DNA of 5,655 nucleotides from CAZQAA01 sp964591255 (GTDB lineage: Bacteria > Desulfobacterota > DSM-4660 > Desulfatiglandales > Desulfatiglandaceae), in NCBI GenBank assembly GCA_964591255.1, contig CAZQAA010000100.1, forward strand, positions 1 through 5,655, in the 5' to 3' direction. The notes beneath the pieces were generated by a model that saw only the letters and a list, made by a program, of their open reading frames with translations, did not search any database and was not told the origin of the DNA. Shown piece by piece: positions 1 to 5,655 of this stretch. The first letter of the stretch is position 1. Each line of letters begins with the position of its first letter. The position numbers and the translations under genes were made by a program.

Positions 1-115
1 CAAGATGGGCAACAGCTACCACCCGAAGATTTCTCTTCTTTGCCGCTTCCGCAACCATTAGAGGAAACTGTCCTCCACCGGCTATAAGGCCCAATATTTC
101 GTGATCCTCATCCAT
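1..115 (-). CDS. lpxI: UDP-2,3-diacylglucosamine pyrophosphatase LpxI, N-terminal fragment
   Basis: Only the first 38 codons lie in the window; the gene continues past the left edge. The peptide reads MDEDHEILGLIAGGGQFPLM and continues VAEAAKKRNLRVVAVAHL. The glycine-rich LGLIAGGGQFP stretch, followed by an amphipathic helix and a VVAVAH strand, is the typical opening of the LpxI (DUF1009) family. LpxI hydrolyses UDP-2,3-diacylglucosamine to lipid X (2,3-diacylglucosamine 1-phosphate) and UMP in the cytoplasm. It is the functional replacement for LpxH in bacteria lacking that enzyme. The position directly after lpxA, 18 nt past its stop, fits this role. The start is uncertain: the ATG at 115-113 is preceded by AAAAGGA with no spacer, which is poor. 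A TTG at 94-92 lies 11 nt after GAGG and would begin right at the conserved GLIAGGG. Family assignment rests on 38 residues and on context. Confidence 0.85.
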   Translation of the reverse strand, partial: MDEDHEILGLIAGGGQFPLMVAEAAKKRNLRVVAVAHL

Positions 116-133
116 TCCTTTTGTAAAAAGACC

Positions 134-907
134 CTATCGCAGGATACCCCTTTTCGAACCATTGAAAAAATCAAGCAAAATTTCAAGCTCCGGGAAAGAC
201 TCAAGTACTTTCCTGACTTGAGCTATCCCTTGGCTGAAGTTCCTGTTCTCCCTCCAGATAATCCTGAAGGCCTTCTTCAGCCCATCGACAGTATCCGAAG
301 AAAAACCCTGTCGAGTTAAACCCTTCCTATTAATACCGTATAGCTTGGCCCTTGGCCCGGCCGTGATCATATAAGGGGGTACATCCCTGTCGAGTCCTGA
401 CTTTCCGCCCACAAAAGAATAGGACCCGATACGAACAAATTGCTGGACCGCGACAAGACCGCCAAGGATTACATGATCACCGATACTCGTATGACCCGCA
501 AGGGTGGCAACATTGGAAAGAATAATATCATTGCCCAAAATACAGTCATGAGCAATATGCGCATAAGCCATTATGTAATTACGGTCCCCGATAACCGTCT
601 TCCATGCCTCCTTGGTGGTTGCTCTATGTATTGAGACATATTCCCTGATAACATTGTCATTTCCTATGATCAGCTTAGTATCTTCTCCACTGTAACCGAT
701 ATCCTGAGGAGGCGTGCCCAGAATGGAAAATGGATATATCCTGTTTCTTTCTCCGATCTGCGTAATCCCCTCGATATAGGCATTTGCCATGACTACAGTA
801 TCACGCCCAATGGTAACGTTGTCCCCGATGAAACTGTACGCCCCGATCTTGACTCCTGGTGCCAGTTCAGCATGAGGGCTTACCACTGCCTGTGGATGAA
901 TATCCAT
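134..907 (-). CDS. lpxA: Acyl-ACP--UDP-N-acetylglucosamine O-acyltransferase LpxA
   Basis: LpxA catalyses the first step of lipid A synthesis, moving a 3-hydroxyacyl chain from ACP to the 3-position of UDP-GlcNAc in the cytoplasm. From ATG 907 the protein has 257 residues (E. coli: 262). Residues 1 to about 180 are left-handed beta-helix hexapeptide repeats; the rest is the helical C-terminal domain ending in DFFNGSKRGILR. By ungapped alignment from memory to E. coli LpxA, the catalytic base is His120 in AYAHIAHDC (E. coli His125). His117, His139 and His94 match His122, His144 and His99. Gly168 matches Gly173, which in E. coli permits a C14 chain. Three pocket positions differ: Gly71 for Lys76, Gln155 for His160 and Gln200 for Arg205. 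An in-frame ATG at 937 overlaps the fabZ stop (ATGA) and would add ten residues; I prefer 907 because family members begin close to the IHP motif. Confidence 0.95.
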   Translation of the reverse strand: MDIHPQAVVSPHAELAPGVKIGAYSFIGDNVTIGRDTVVMANAYIEGITQIGERNRIYPFSILGTPPQDIGYSGEDTKLIIGNDNVIREYVSIHRATTKEAWKTVIGDRNYIMAYAHIAHDCILGNDIILSNVATLAGHTSIGDHVILGGLVAVQQFVRIGSYSFVGGKSGLDRDVPPYMITAGPRAKLYGINRKGLTRQGFSSDTVDGLKKAFRIIWRENRNFSQGIAQVRKVLESFPELEILLDFFNGSKRGILR

Positions 908-921
908 AATCTTTGCTGCCA

Positions 922-927
922 CTCCTT
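922..927 (-). promoter_or_regulatory. Candidate Shine-Dalgarno sequence for lpxA
   Basis: Read on the minus strand this is AAGGAG. It lies just downstream of the fabZ stop, between the two candidate lpxA start codons. It is 14 nt before ATG 907, longer than the usual spacing, and it falls after ATG 937, so it cannot serve that codon. Its presence favours the downstream start, but the spacing leaves doubt. Confidence 0.5.
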
Positions 928-933
928 TCCCTG

Positions 934-1389
934 TCATGCAATCGTAGCCGCCAGTACGGCTTCTGCAACCAAATATTCCTCCACAAATGCCTTCCCCTCC
1001 ATCTTCCAGACCCTGGAACCCGATCTTAATGTGCTTATGTCAAGTCTGAGCTGATCACCCGGGACTACCGGTCTCCTGAATTTCACCTTGTCCATGGTCA
1101 TAAAAAAGACCGAATCGGTATTTTCCTTTTCTGCAAGGCCATTAAGGGAAAGCCGCGCCAAAATCCCCCCGGCCTGGGCCATTGCCTCTATGATAAGAAC
1201 ACCTGGCATAATAGGATTACCAGGGAAATGACCCTGGAAAAAAGGTTCGTTGGCTGTCACGTTCTTGATCCCCACTATATTCTTACCAAGCTCGATCTCC
1301 GTTATTCGGTCAATCAATAAAAAGGGGTAACGGTGTGGAAGCAACCTGATAATATCTTGATAAACAAGAGGCAACGTTAAGTCTGACAT
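934..1389 (-). CDS. fabZ: 3-hydroxyacyl-[acyl-carrier-protein] dehydratase FabZ
   Basis: FabZ dehydrates 3-hydroxyacyl-ACP to trans-2-enoyl-ACP in type II fatty-acid elongation. The 151-residue single hot-dog domain matches the family length (E. coli: 151). The N-terminal block LLPHRYPFLLIDR (residues 16-28) and the active-site block NEPFFQGHFPGNPIMPGV (from residue 47) are both intact. The catalytic pair is His54 in QGHFPG and Glu68 in LIIEAMAQ. KFRRPVVPGDQL (103-114) is the conserved C-terminal block. The start is well supported by an AAGGAG 8 nt upstream. The ATG shares one base with the lpxD stop (TAATG), and the stop overlaps the upstream candidate lpxA ATG, so translation is probably coupled along lpxD-fabZ-lpxA. 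FabZ uses the same hydroxyacyl-ACP pool that LpxA and LpxD consume, which explains its place between them. FabA is unlikely because of the length and the FabZ-type motifs. Confidence 0.97.
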   Translation of the reverse strand: MSDLTLPLVYQDIIRLLPHRYPFLLIDRITEIELGKNIVGIKNVTANEPFFQGHFPGNPIMPGVLIIEAMAQAGGILARLSLNGLAEKENTDSVFFMTMDKVKFRRPVVPGDQLRLDISTLRSGSRVWKMEGKAFVEEYLVAEAVLAATIA

Positions 1390-2459
1390 TATTTTTGCTC
1401 CTTACATTTTTCTAACCTATTAAGCTTCTTTTCAATTGTCCGCAAACGTTCATTTATCTGTGGCAGGCGTGTTATGAGCCCCGAGGTCCTCAAAAAAAGT
1501 CTGTGGGGCATGGCAGGAGCGCCTGAAAAAGCCTCGCCAGCAGGTATAGATTTTGCGACACCTGATTGCGAGCCAATCATGGCCCTGTCCCCGATTTCAA
1601 TGTGGTCCACGATTCCTACCTGGCCCCCTATAATCACCTCTCGTCCGATACGCACACTACCGGATATTCCTGCCTGGGCCACTATAATCGTATCTTCTCC
1701 AATAACTACATTATGTGCAATATGGACGAGATTATCAGTCTTGACCCCTCTTTTTATCCACGTCTTGCCTAAAGCAGCTCTGTCGATACAATTATTCGCC
1801 CCTATTTCCACATGATCATCAATCTGGACAGTGCCTATCTGTGGGATCTTGACAGACACAGTGCCACTTCTTACAAATCCGAATCCATCGCTGCCGATGA
1901 CAGTTCCGGCATGTATAATAACATCATTGCCGATACTACAATCCGACAGTATGGTGACATTGGGATATAGTATGGCCCTGTCCCCGATCCTGACGCGATC
2001 CCCTACAAAAACTCCGGGAAAAAGGATCACATCATCACCCACTGTCGCATCTTTTCCAACATAAGCCATGGGACAAACAGAAGTTCCCTTCCCGATATGG
2101 CTGCTTTCATGCACTATGGCCTGTTTACTTATACCAGGCACTCGCGGCAAGGAGGGTGCAAAAAGGCCTGCTACCCTGGCATAGGCTATCCCCGGGTCTG
2201 CTACCACGACCTGAGGCCCTTTATAAAAAGCAATTTCGTCACCCACAATTATAGCCGATGCCTTAGTATCCGCAACTGCCTGTTTATATCGAGGATCAGC
2301 CAGAAAAGAGATTTCTCCCGACTGTGCGTTTTCCAGGGAATTGATGCCGGCGATTATCACACTCTCATCGCCGACTACTGTTCCCCCTACCAGTTCGGCA
2401 ATTTCCCCCAGCGTAATCTTTTTGTCGCTTGCAGCGTCCCTATTTCTTTGTTCTATCAT
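1389..2459 (-). CDS. lpxD: UDP-3-O-(3-hydroxyacyl)glucosamine N-acyltransferase LpxD
   Basis: LpxD adds the second, amide-linked 3-hydroxyacyl chain to UDP-3-O-acyl-glucosamine, the third step of lipid A synthesis. From ATG 2459 it has 356 residues (E. coli: 341). Residues about 15-95 form the N-terminal uridine-binding domain, with the family block SGEISFLADPRY at 47-58. Residues about 105-310 are left-handed beta-helix hexapeptide repeats. The C-terminus (about 330-356, RLPQINERLRTIEKKLNRLE) is the helical, coiled-coil-like extension. Catalytic His249 sits in VHIAHNVVIG (E. coli His239) with Asp242 (Asp232) and His286 (His276) retained; GSDGFGF and KIPQIG are also present. The start is unclear. 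ATGs at 2477, 2474 and 2459 are all in frame and all lie inside the end of ompH, giving overlaps of 38, 35 or 20 nt. The 2459 start is nearest to where homologues begin, but its AAGG is only 3 nt away. The stop overlaps the fabZ ATG by one base. Confidence 0.96.
   Translation of the reverse strand: MIEQRNRDAASDKKITLGEIAELVGGTVVGDESVIIAGINSLENAQSGEISFLADPRYKQAVADTKASAIIVGDEIAFYKGPQVVVADPGIAYARVAGLFAPSLPRVPGISKQAIVHESSHIGKGTSVCPMAYVGKDATVGDDVILFPGVFVGDRVRIGDRAILYPNVTILSDCSIGNDVIIHAGTVIGSDGFGFVRSGTVSVKIPQIGTVQIDDHVEIGANNCIDRAALGKTWIKRGVKTDNLVHIAHNVVIGEDTIIVAQAGISGSVRIGREVIIGGQVGIVDHIEIGDRAMIGSQSGVAKSIPAGEAFSGAPAMPHRLFLRTSGLITRLPQINERLRTIEKKLNRLEKCKEQK
1398..1403 (-). promoter_or_regulatory. Shine-Dalgarno sequence of fabZ
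   Basis: The minus strand reads AAGGAG followed by an 8-nt A-rich spacer and the fabZ ATG at 1389. The motif lies inside the last codons of lpxD and encodes part of its CKEQK tail. It fixes the fabZ start. Confidence 0.8.
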
Positions 2460-2964
2460 AGGCCTTGATAACATCATCTGTTATGTCGATCGCAAGATCA
2501 TTAAACAGGATTCCTCCCCTGTTTTTTTCCAGGACTAAAGTATAATTACCTTTCTCAGCCATGTCTCCTACAATTTTCCCAAGATCCTGCAACATTCCTT
2601 CTACCAAATCTGCCTCAACCTTCCTCATTTCATCCCTCAGATCTTCAAAATAGTATTTGAACTCACGCCTTTTCCGCTCCAGGGTTTTCTCCTTGTCGGC
2701 CCGTGCATCGAGACTGAGCATCATACCCTGCTTTTTAAGCTCTTCCTGGAGTTTCAGGAGCTCTCCTTCCTTTTCATCCAGTCTTTTCTGCATGGCATCT
2801 TTCTTTTTTTGCAACTCACGATATACACGTTTTCCCTCGAGAGATTCCTTCATACATCTATTTAAATCCACCACGGCAATCTTCACAGAATCGCCTCCAA
2901 AAGCTGCAAATGGAACAAGAATTAAGACCATTATACCTACAAACAGGCACCCATACTTTCTCAT
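2440..2964 (-). CDS. skp: OmpH/Skp family periplasmic chaperone
   Basis: This is a Skp-like holdase that binds unfolded outer-membrane proteins after Sec export and keeps them soluble on the way to BamA. It has 174 residues, near the family norm. Residues 1-23 are a Sec signal peptide: MRKYGC, then a hydrophobic core FVGIMVLILVPFAA, with likely cleavage after AFG; Cys6 is not in a lipobox. Residues 28-44 (KIAVVDLNRCMKESLEG) form the first strand and helix of the trimer body. Residues about 45-130 are strongly charged, heptad-rich coiled coil, the chaperone 'tentacles'. Residues 141-174, ending DITDDVIKAYDRTKK, are the conserved C-terminal body segment. The start is firm, with AAGGAGG 8 nt upstream. 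The gene follows bamA by 51 nt and its 3' end overlaps lpxD. This bamA-skp-lpxD order matches E. coli and other Gram-negatives. The deeply conserved parts agree with the family, though sequence identity to E. coli Skp is low. Confidence 0.93.
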   Translation of the reverse strand: MRKYGCLFVGIMVLILVPFAAFGGDSVKIAVVDLNRCMKESLEGKRVYRELQKKKDAMQKRLDEKEGELLKLQEELKKQGMMLSLDARADKEKTLERKRREFKYYFEDLRDEMRKVEADLVEGMLQDLGKIVGDMAEKGNYTLVLEKNRGGILFNDLAIDITDDVIKAYDRTKK

Positions 2965-2972
2965 GATTATCT

Positions 2973-2979
2973 CCTCCTT
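2973..2979 (-). promoter_or_regulatory. Strong Shine-Dalgarno sequence of ompH/skp
   Basis: The minus strand reads AAGGAGG, 8 nt before the ATG at 2964. It is the strongest ribosome binding site in the window. It lies in the 51-nt A/T-rich spacer between bamA and skp, the only substantial non-coding gap here, and suggests that skp is translated independently and efficiently, not by coupling to bamA. Confidence 0.85.
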
Positions 2980-3015
2980 CTTGCTTTATTGTTTAATTAT
3001 GAACCAATAAAATTT

Positions 3016-5391
3016 TTAAAACGTAGTCCCCATGCTGAATTCAAGCTTGCTTGAACGGTCACCTTCCTGTTTATCCAAATTATAGCCCCACTCTATCCGT
3101 ATCGGGCCCATGGGAGATTGCCAACGTACTCCAAGACCTGCACTTTTCCTCATTCCACTAAACGTCCAACTCTCACCTTTAGCCCGGACATCACCGGCAT
3201 CAATGAAAAAAAGCCCTAAAATTGACTGGTCCTTGCTCACGGGAAATATGTATTCGAAATTGTATACCATCATCTTTTCACCGCCTATTTCATCCCCGGT
3301 CACCGGATCCCGAGGAGAAATTTCCTGATAATCAAATCCACGCACCGTATCAATTCCACCCAGGAAAAACCGTTCATAAACTGGAATTATCTTTCCTCCT
3401 CTCTCCTGCAAATATCCCCATCTACCCTGGACCTTAAATACGGCATCTTTAGGCAAGGCAAAAAACCAGCATGATTGGGCAAGATATTTGTTATACTCAT
3501 TATCACCCCCTAACCCGGCATATTCGAAAGAAAAGCTGTTAATTGATCCCTTATTAGGATTCCTTGCCCTATTGGTTGAATTTCGTCTTATGCCAAATCC
3601 GATGCTGCTGGTTACATATCTCCCTTCCATTGCCCTTATCTCATATGCAACGTCGTAATCTATATCGCTGATTTCAGCATCATCGTAGCGGTAAAATGAC
3701 CAGCCAAAAGTATAATCATCGAATTTTTTAAGAGGAAAACCTATGGATATATTCACTCCTTTGCTGTCCTTAGTGTAATCATCATATTCACGTTCCCACT
3801 TGAAGAGACGGAAAGTCCCTGATACAGGACGATCAAAAAGCCACGGTTCGGCAAATGATATGTCAAACTGATTGCTTATACTGCCGATCCTGAGCTGACT
3901 TGCTAATCGTTGCCCATATCCTCGGAAGTTCTCCTCAGAAATTTGAACAGTGGCTACCAAACTGTCTACAGAACTAAATCCCGCACCGAAGCTGAAACTC
4001 CCTGTGCGACCCTCTTTGACCTTTACATCCAAGGCCATTTTATCCTCTGATGTACCCCTCCTTTTTTCGATCTTGACATCTTCAAAAAAGCCCAACCGAT
4101 TCAGGTTTTCCGTACTCCTGTTTAGATCTTTTCCACTGAAATACTCCCCTTCAATAAGTTTCAGTTCACGTCTGATCACCTTGTCTCGTGTTATGGTATT
4201 ACCTATAATATTTATCCTCTCAACCGTAACCTTGTAGCCCTTTGAAATAACATAGGTAACATCCACAAGACGTGCCTTGTCATCCCGCCGTATCTCAGGA
4301 GAGACGTCGGCATATGCATAACCCTCATCAGCGCACACTTCCTTTAACGCATCTATATCATTCCGAATTATTTCCCTGTTAAAAACCTTCTCCTTCCCGA
4401 TCTTTACCACCTTGAGAAGTTCATCAGCGGGTTTTATAATGTCTCCTCCAATTTCTACCTTGTTGATGCCGTATTGAACCCCTTCATCTATATATATCTT
4501 GATAGTCAGCCCTTTCTCCTTATCATAGAAAACCTCAGGCTCACCTACTTTGGCATTGATAAAACCATGGTTATGGTAAAAGGCCGTTATCCTATGGGTA
4601 TCAAATTCCAGTTTTTTCATATCCAGATATCCTGAATCTGTAATCCATGAAAAAAGAGTTTTTTCACCCGTCAACATGATCTTCTTAATATCTCCATCAT
4701 CAAACGCCTTGTTTCCCAATATCTCTATCTTGGTTATATAGACCTTTTTGTTTTCCTGGATCTCATATTTGAGTAGTACCTCATTGTTGGGGAGCCCATG
4801 AATTTTATAAGTAATAACAACATTATAATATCCTTTTTTGTGGTAAAGATCTTTTAGCCTGTTAATGCTCTGTTTGATCTCGTTTAGATCCAAGATTGCA
4901 TACAGTTCTATTCCCAATTCTTCCTTTAACTTGGATTCCTTCAGGTTGTCATTTCCTGTAAATTCTATCTTGCCTATTATAGGCTTTTCAGTGACCACAA
5001 AGATTATCTTCTTTCCCTTTTCCCCATTTTCCGCCTCTACCCTTACATCCTTAAAGTACCCCATCCTGTAAATATCACGAAGATCCTTGTCAAGTATGTC
5101 ATAGTCGAGAAGATCACCCGCCTTTGTCCTGACCACTGCCAAAATCGCATCTTCCTCAATACGTTCATTACCCTTTACCTGGACTGATTCTACCATGTCC
5201 AGACCGGAGGTATCATGATAAGAATCCGCACCTGCCTCTGAATCAAGTGATTCAATGGTGACCTCCCGGGCCATGAGCGCATATGGCTGGGAAAAGATAC
5301 CCATAATTATTAGTACCAGCAGCCAGCGACTGCACCAACCGTCGCATCTCATTGAAGGCATATCACTGTTACCCCGAAGTTGTTCTTTCAT
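3016..5391 (-). CDS. bamA: Outer membrane protein assembly factor BamA
   Basis: BamA is the core of the BAM complex, which folds and inserts beta-barrel proteins into the outer membrane. From ATG 5391 it has 791 residues (E. coli: 810). A signal peptide covers about 1-41, with hydrophobic core WLLVLIIMGIF and likely cleavage after ALMA. A 25-residue acidic linker follows. Five POTRA domains lie at about 67-137, 138-216, 217-304, 305-386 and 387-461, each starting with a strand of the type VESVQVKGN, IGKIEFTGN or VERINIIGN. The rest is the 16-strand barrel (Omp85, 'bacterial surface antigen' domain). The invariant VRGF of loop 6 is at 683-686 in GGIDTVRGF, and the C-terminus LEFSMGTTF ends in Phe, as a beta-signal should. 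Starts at GTG 5403 (with GGAG 7 nt upstream), ATG 5391 and ATG 5361 are possible. The first two overlap lolD; 5361 lies 7 nt after its stop and still encodes a full signal peptide. TamA is excluded by five POTRAs and context. Confidence 0.96.
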   Translation of the reverse strand: MKEQLRGNSDMPSMRCDGWCSRWLLVLIIMGIFSQPYALMAREVTIESLDSEAGADSYHDTSGLDMVESVQVKGNERIEEDAILAVVRTKAGDLLDYDILDKDLRDIYRMGYFKDVRVEAENGEKGKKIIFVVTEKPIIGKIEFTGNDNLKESKLKEELGIELYAILDLNEIKQSINRLKDLYHKKGYYNVVITYKIHGLPNNEVLLKYEIQENKKVYITKIEILGNKAFDDGDIKKIMLTGEKTLFSWITDSGYLDMKKLEFDTHRITAFYHNHGFINAKVGEPEVFYDKEKGLTIKIYIDEGVQYGINKVEIGGDIIKPADELLKVVKIGKEKVFNREIIRNDIDALKEVCADEGYAYADVSPEIRRDDKARLVDVTYVISKGYKVTVERINIIGNTITRDKVIRRELKLIEGEYFSGKDLNRSTENLNRLGFFEDVKIEKRRGTSEDKMALDVKVKEGRTGSFSFGAGFSSVDSLVATVQISEENFRGYGQRLASQLRIGSISNQFDISFAEPWLFDRPVSGTFRLFKWEREYDDYTKDSKGVNISIGFPLKKFDDYTFGWSFYRYDDAEISDIDYDVAYEIRAMEGRYVTSSIGFGIRRNSTNRARNPNKGSINSFSFEYAGLGGDNEYNKYLAQSCWFFALPKDAVFKVQGRWGYLQERGGKIIPVYERFFLGGIDTVRGFDYQEISPRDPVTGDEIGGEKMMVYNFEYIFPVSKDQSILGLFFIDAGDVRAKGESWTFSGMRKSAGLGVRWQSPMGPIRIEWGYNLDKQEGDRSSKLEFSMGTTF

Positions 5392-5653
5392 GAATACGAC
5401 CACCCTCTATCTCCATTTGCCTCGCCATCCTGGCTGCCAGTTCATTATTATGTGTAGCAATTACTATGGCTATCCCCTCCTCGCTATTGAGCCGCAGCAG
5501 GAGATCTGCAACCTCTTTGGCGGTTACCCAATCGAGGTTTCCGGTAGGCTCATCTGCCAGGATCAGTTTAGGCCTCATGAGAAGTGCTCGTGCAATGGCC
5601 ACACGCTGCTGTTCACCACCGGAAAGTTCACCAACGCGATGAGCAAGGCGTGC
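5369..5653 (-). CDS. lolD: Lipoprotein-releasing system ATP-binding protein LolD, C-terminal fragment
   Basis: The last 94 residues of an ABC ATPase are present; the start lies beyond the right edge. The visible part begins ARLAHRVGELSGGEQQRVAI. It contains the ABC signature LSGGEQQR, Walker B LILADEP with catalytic Glu, the D-loop TGNLD, and the switch His in IATHN. The tail RMARQMEIEGGRIHERTTSG resembles the end of LolD, which with LolC/LolE extracts lipoproteins from the inner membrane and hands them to LolA. The HR-ELSGGE-QRVAIARAL and GNLD wording is typical of the LolD/MacB/FtsE group. LolD is preferred over MacB or FtsE because of the adjacent bamA and the complete lack of a fused membrane domain at this end. 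LolC/E would be expected just upstream, outside the window. The stop at 5369 falls inside the 5' end of bamA if bamA starts at 5391 or 5403. Confidence 0.85.
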   Translation of the reverse strand, partial: ARLAHRVGELSGGEQQRVAIARALLMRPKLILADEPTGNLDWVTAKEVADLLLRLNSEEGIAIVIATHNNELAARMARQMEIEGGRIHERTTSG

Positions 5654-5655
5654 CT

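Noticed and set aside
116..133. Small inverted repeat CTTTT-tac-AAAAG between lpxA and lpxI, considered as a terminator or a structure hiding the lpxI site
   Set aside because: The stem is only five A/T-dominated pairs with a three-base loop and no U-tract. It is far too weak to terminate, and lpxI must be transcribed through it.
1474..1815. A 113-codon open frame on the plus strand inside lpxD
   Set aside because: It is antisense to the hexapeptide-repeat region of lpxD. Its Pro/Ser/Ile-rich composition is what reverse-reading of repeated GATGACGT-like codons gives, and it has no recognisable domain.
1389..2459. Repeated GxxIG-type codon patterns in lpxD and lpxA, considered as DNA repeats or a gene duplication scar
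   Set aside because: These are the protein hexapeptide repeats of left-handed beta-helix acyltransferases. The similarity between lpxD and lpxA is ancient family relatedness, with no long identical DNA runs that I can see.
2097..2468. A 123-codon open frame on the plus strand over the 5' part of lpxD
   Set aside because: It is fully antisense to a well-supported gene. Its Cys/Tyr/Arg-rich composition looks like a shadow, and it has no convincing ribosome binding site or homology.
2947..2949. Cys6 of the OmpH signal region as a possible lipoprotein site
   Set aside because: It lies before the hydrophobic core, and the residues ahead of it (RKYG) do not form a lipobox. The signal peptide looks like an ordinary Sec/SPase I type.
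2657..3010. A 117-codon open frame on the plus strand across ompH, Ser/Phe/Arg-rich
   Set aside because: The Ser/Phe runs are the reverse complement of the Lys/Glu/Arg coiled-coil codons of OmpH, so it is a shadow and not a membrane protein.
2965..3015. Possible promoter in the bamA-ompH gap (TTGGTT with downstream AATAAAG)
   Set aside because: Spacing between the elements is about 12 nt, not 16-18, and the match is poor. A/T richness alone explains it.

Overview
The window is a tightly packed part of an outer-membrane biogenesis operon. Every gene is on the minus strand, so transcription runs from 5655 towards 1. The order is lolD (C-terminal part only) - bamA - ompH/skp - lpxD - fabZ - lpxA - lpxI (N-terminal part only). 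The organism is a diderm, lipid A-making Gram-negative bacterium. I infer a Desulfobacterota ('deltaproteobacterial') or similar lineage for three reasons: lolD directly precedes bamA, LpxI directly follows LpxA (the E. coli operon has lpxB there and uses LpxH elsewhere), and base composition is moderate (mid-40s % GC by eye). The sequence does not settle the species.

Layout: 5655-5369 holds the last 94 residues of the LolD ATPase of the lipoprotein release machinery. 5391-3016 is BamA, with a signal peptide, five POTRA domains and a 16-strand barrel. After a 51-nt spacer with a strong ribosome binding site comes the periplasmic chaperone OmpH/Skp (2964-2440). It overlaps lpxD (about 2459-1389). 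lpxD meets fabZ (1389-934) in a TAATG junction, and fabZ meets lpxA at an ATGA junction. Eighteen bases after the lpxA stop, lpxI begins and runs off the left edge.

The genes form two linked programmes. LolD, BamA and Skp deliver and fold outer-membrane lipoproteins and beta-barrels. LpxA, LpxD and LpxI carry out early lipid A synthesis. FabZ draws on the same 3-hydroxyacyl-ACP pool as LpxA and LpxD, so its place between them links fatty-acid flux to lipid A supply.

I found no RNA genes, mobile elements, CRISPR arrays, convincing promoters or terminators, and no gene-free stretch over 51 nt. The window is an ordinary conserved operon, not a new system. The points most worth a second look are substitutions at several substrate-pocket positions of LpxA, and unclear start codons at the overlapping junctions.
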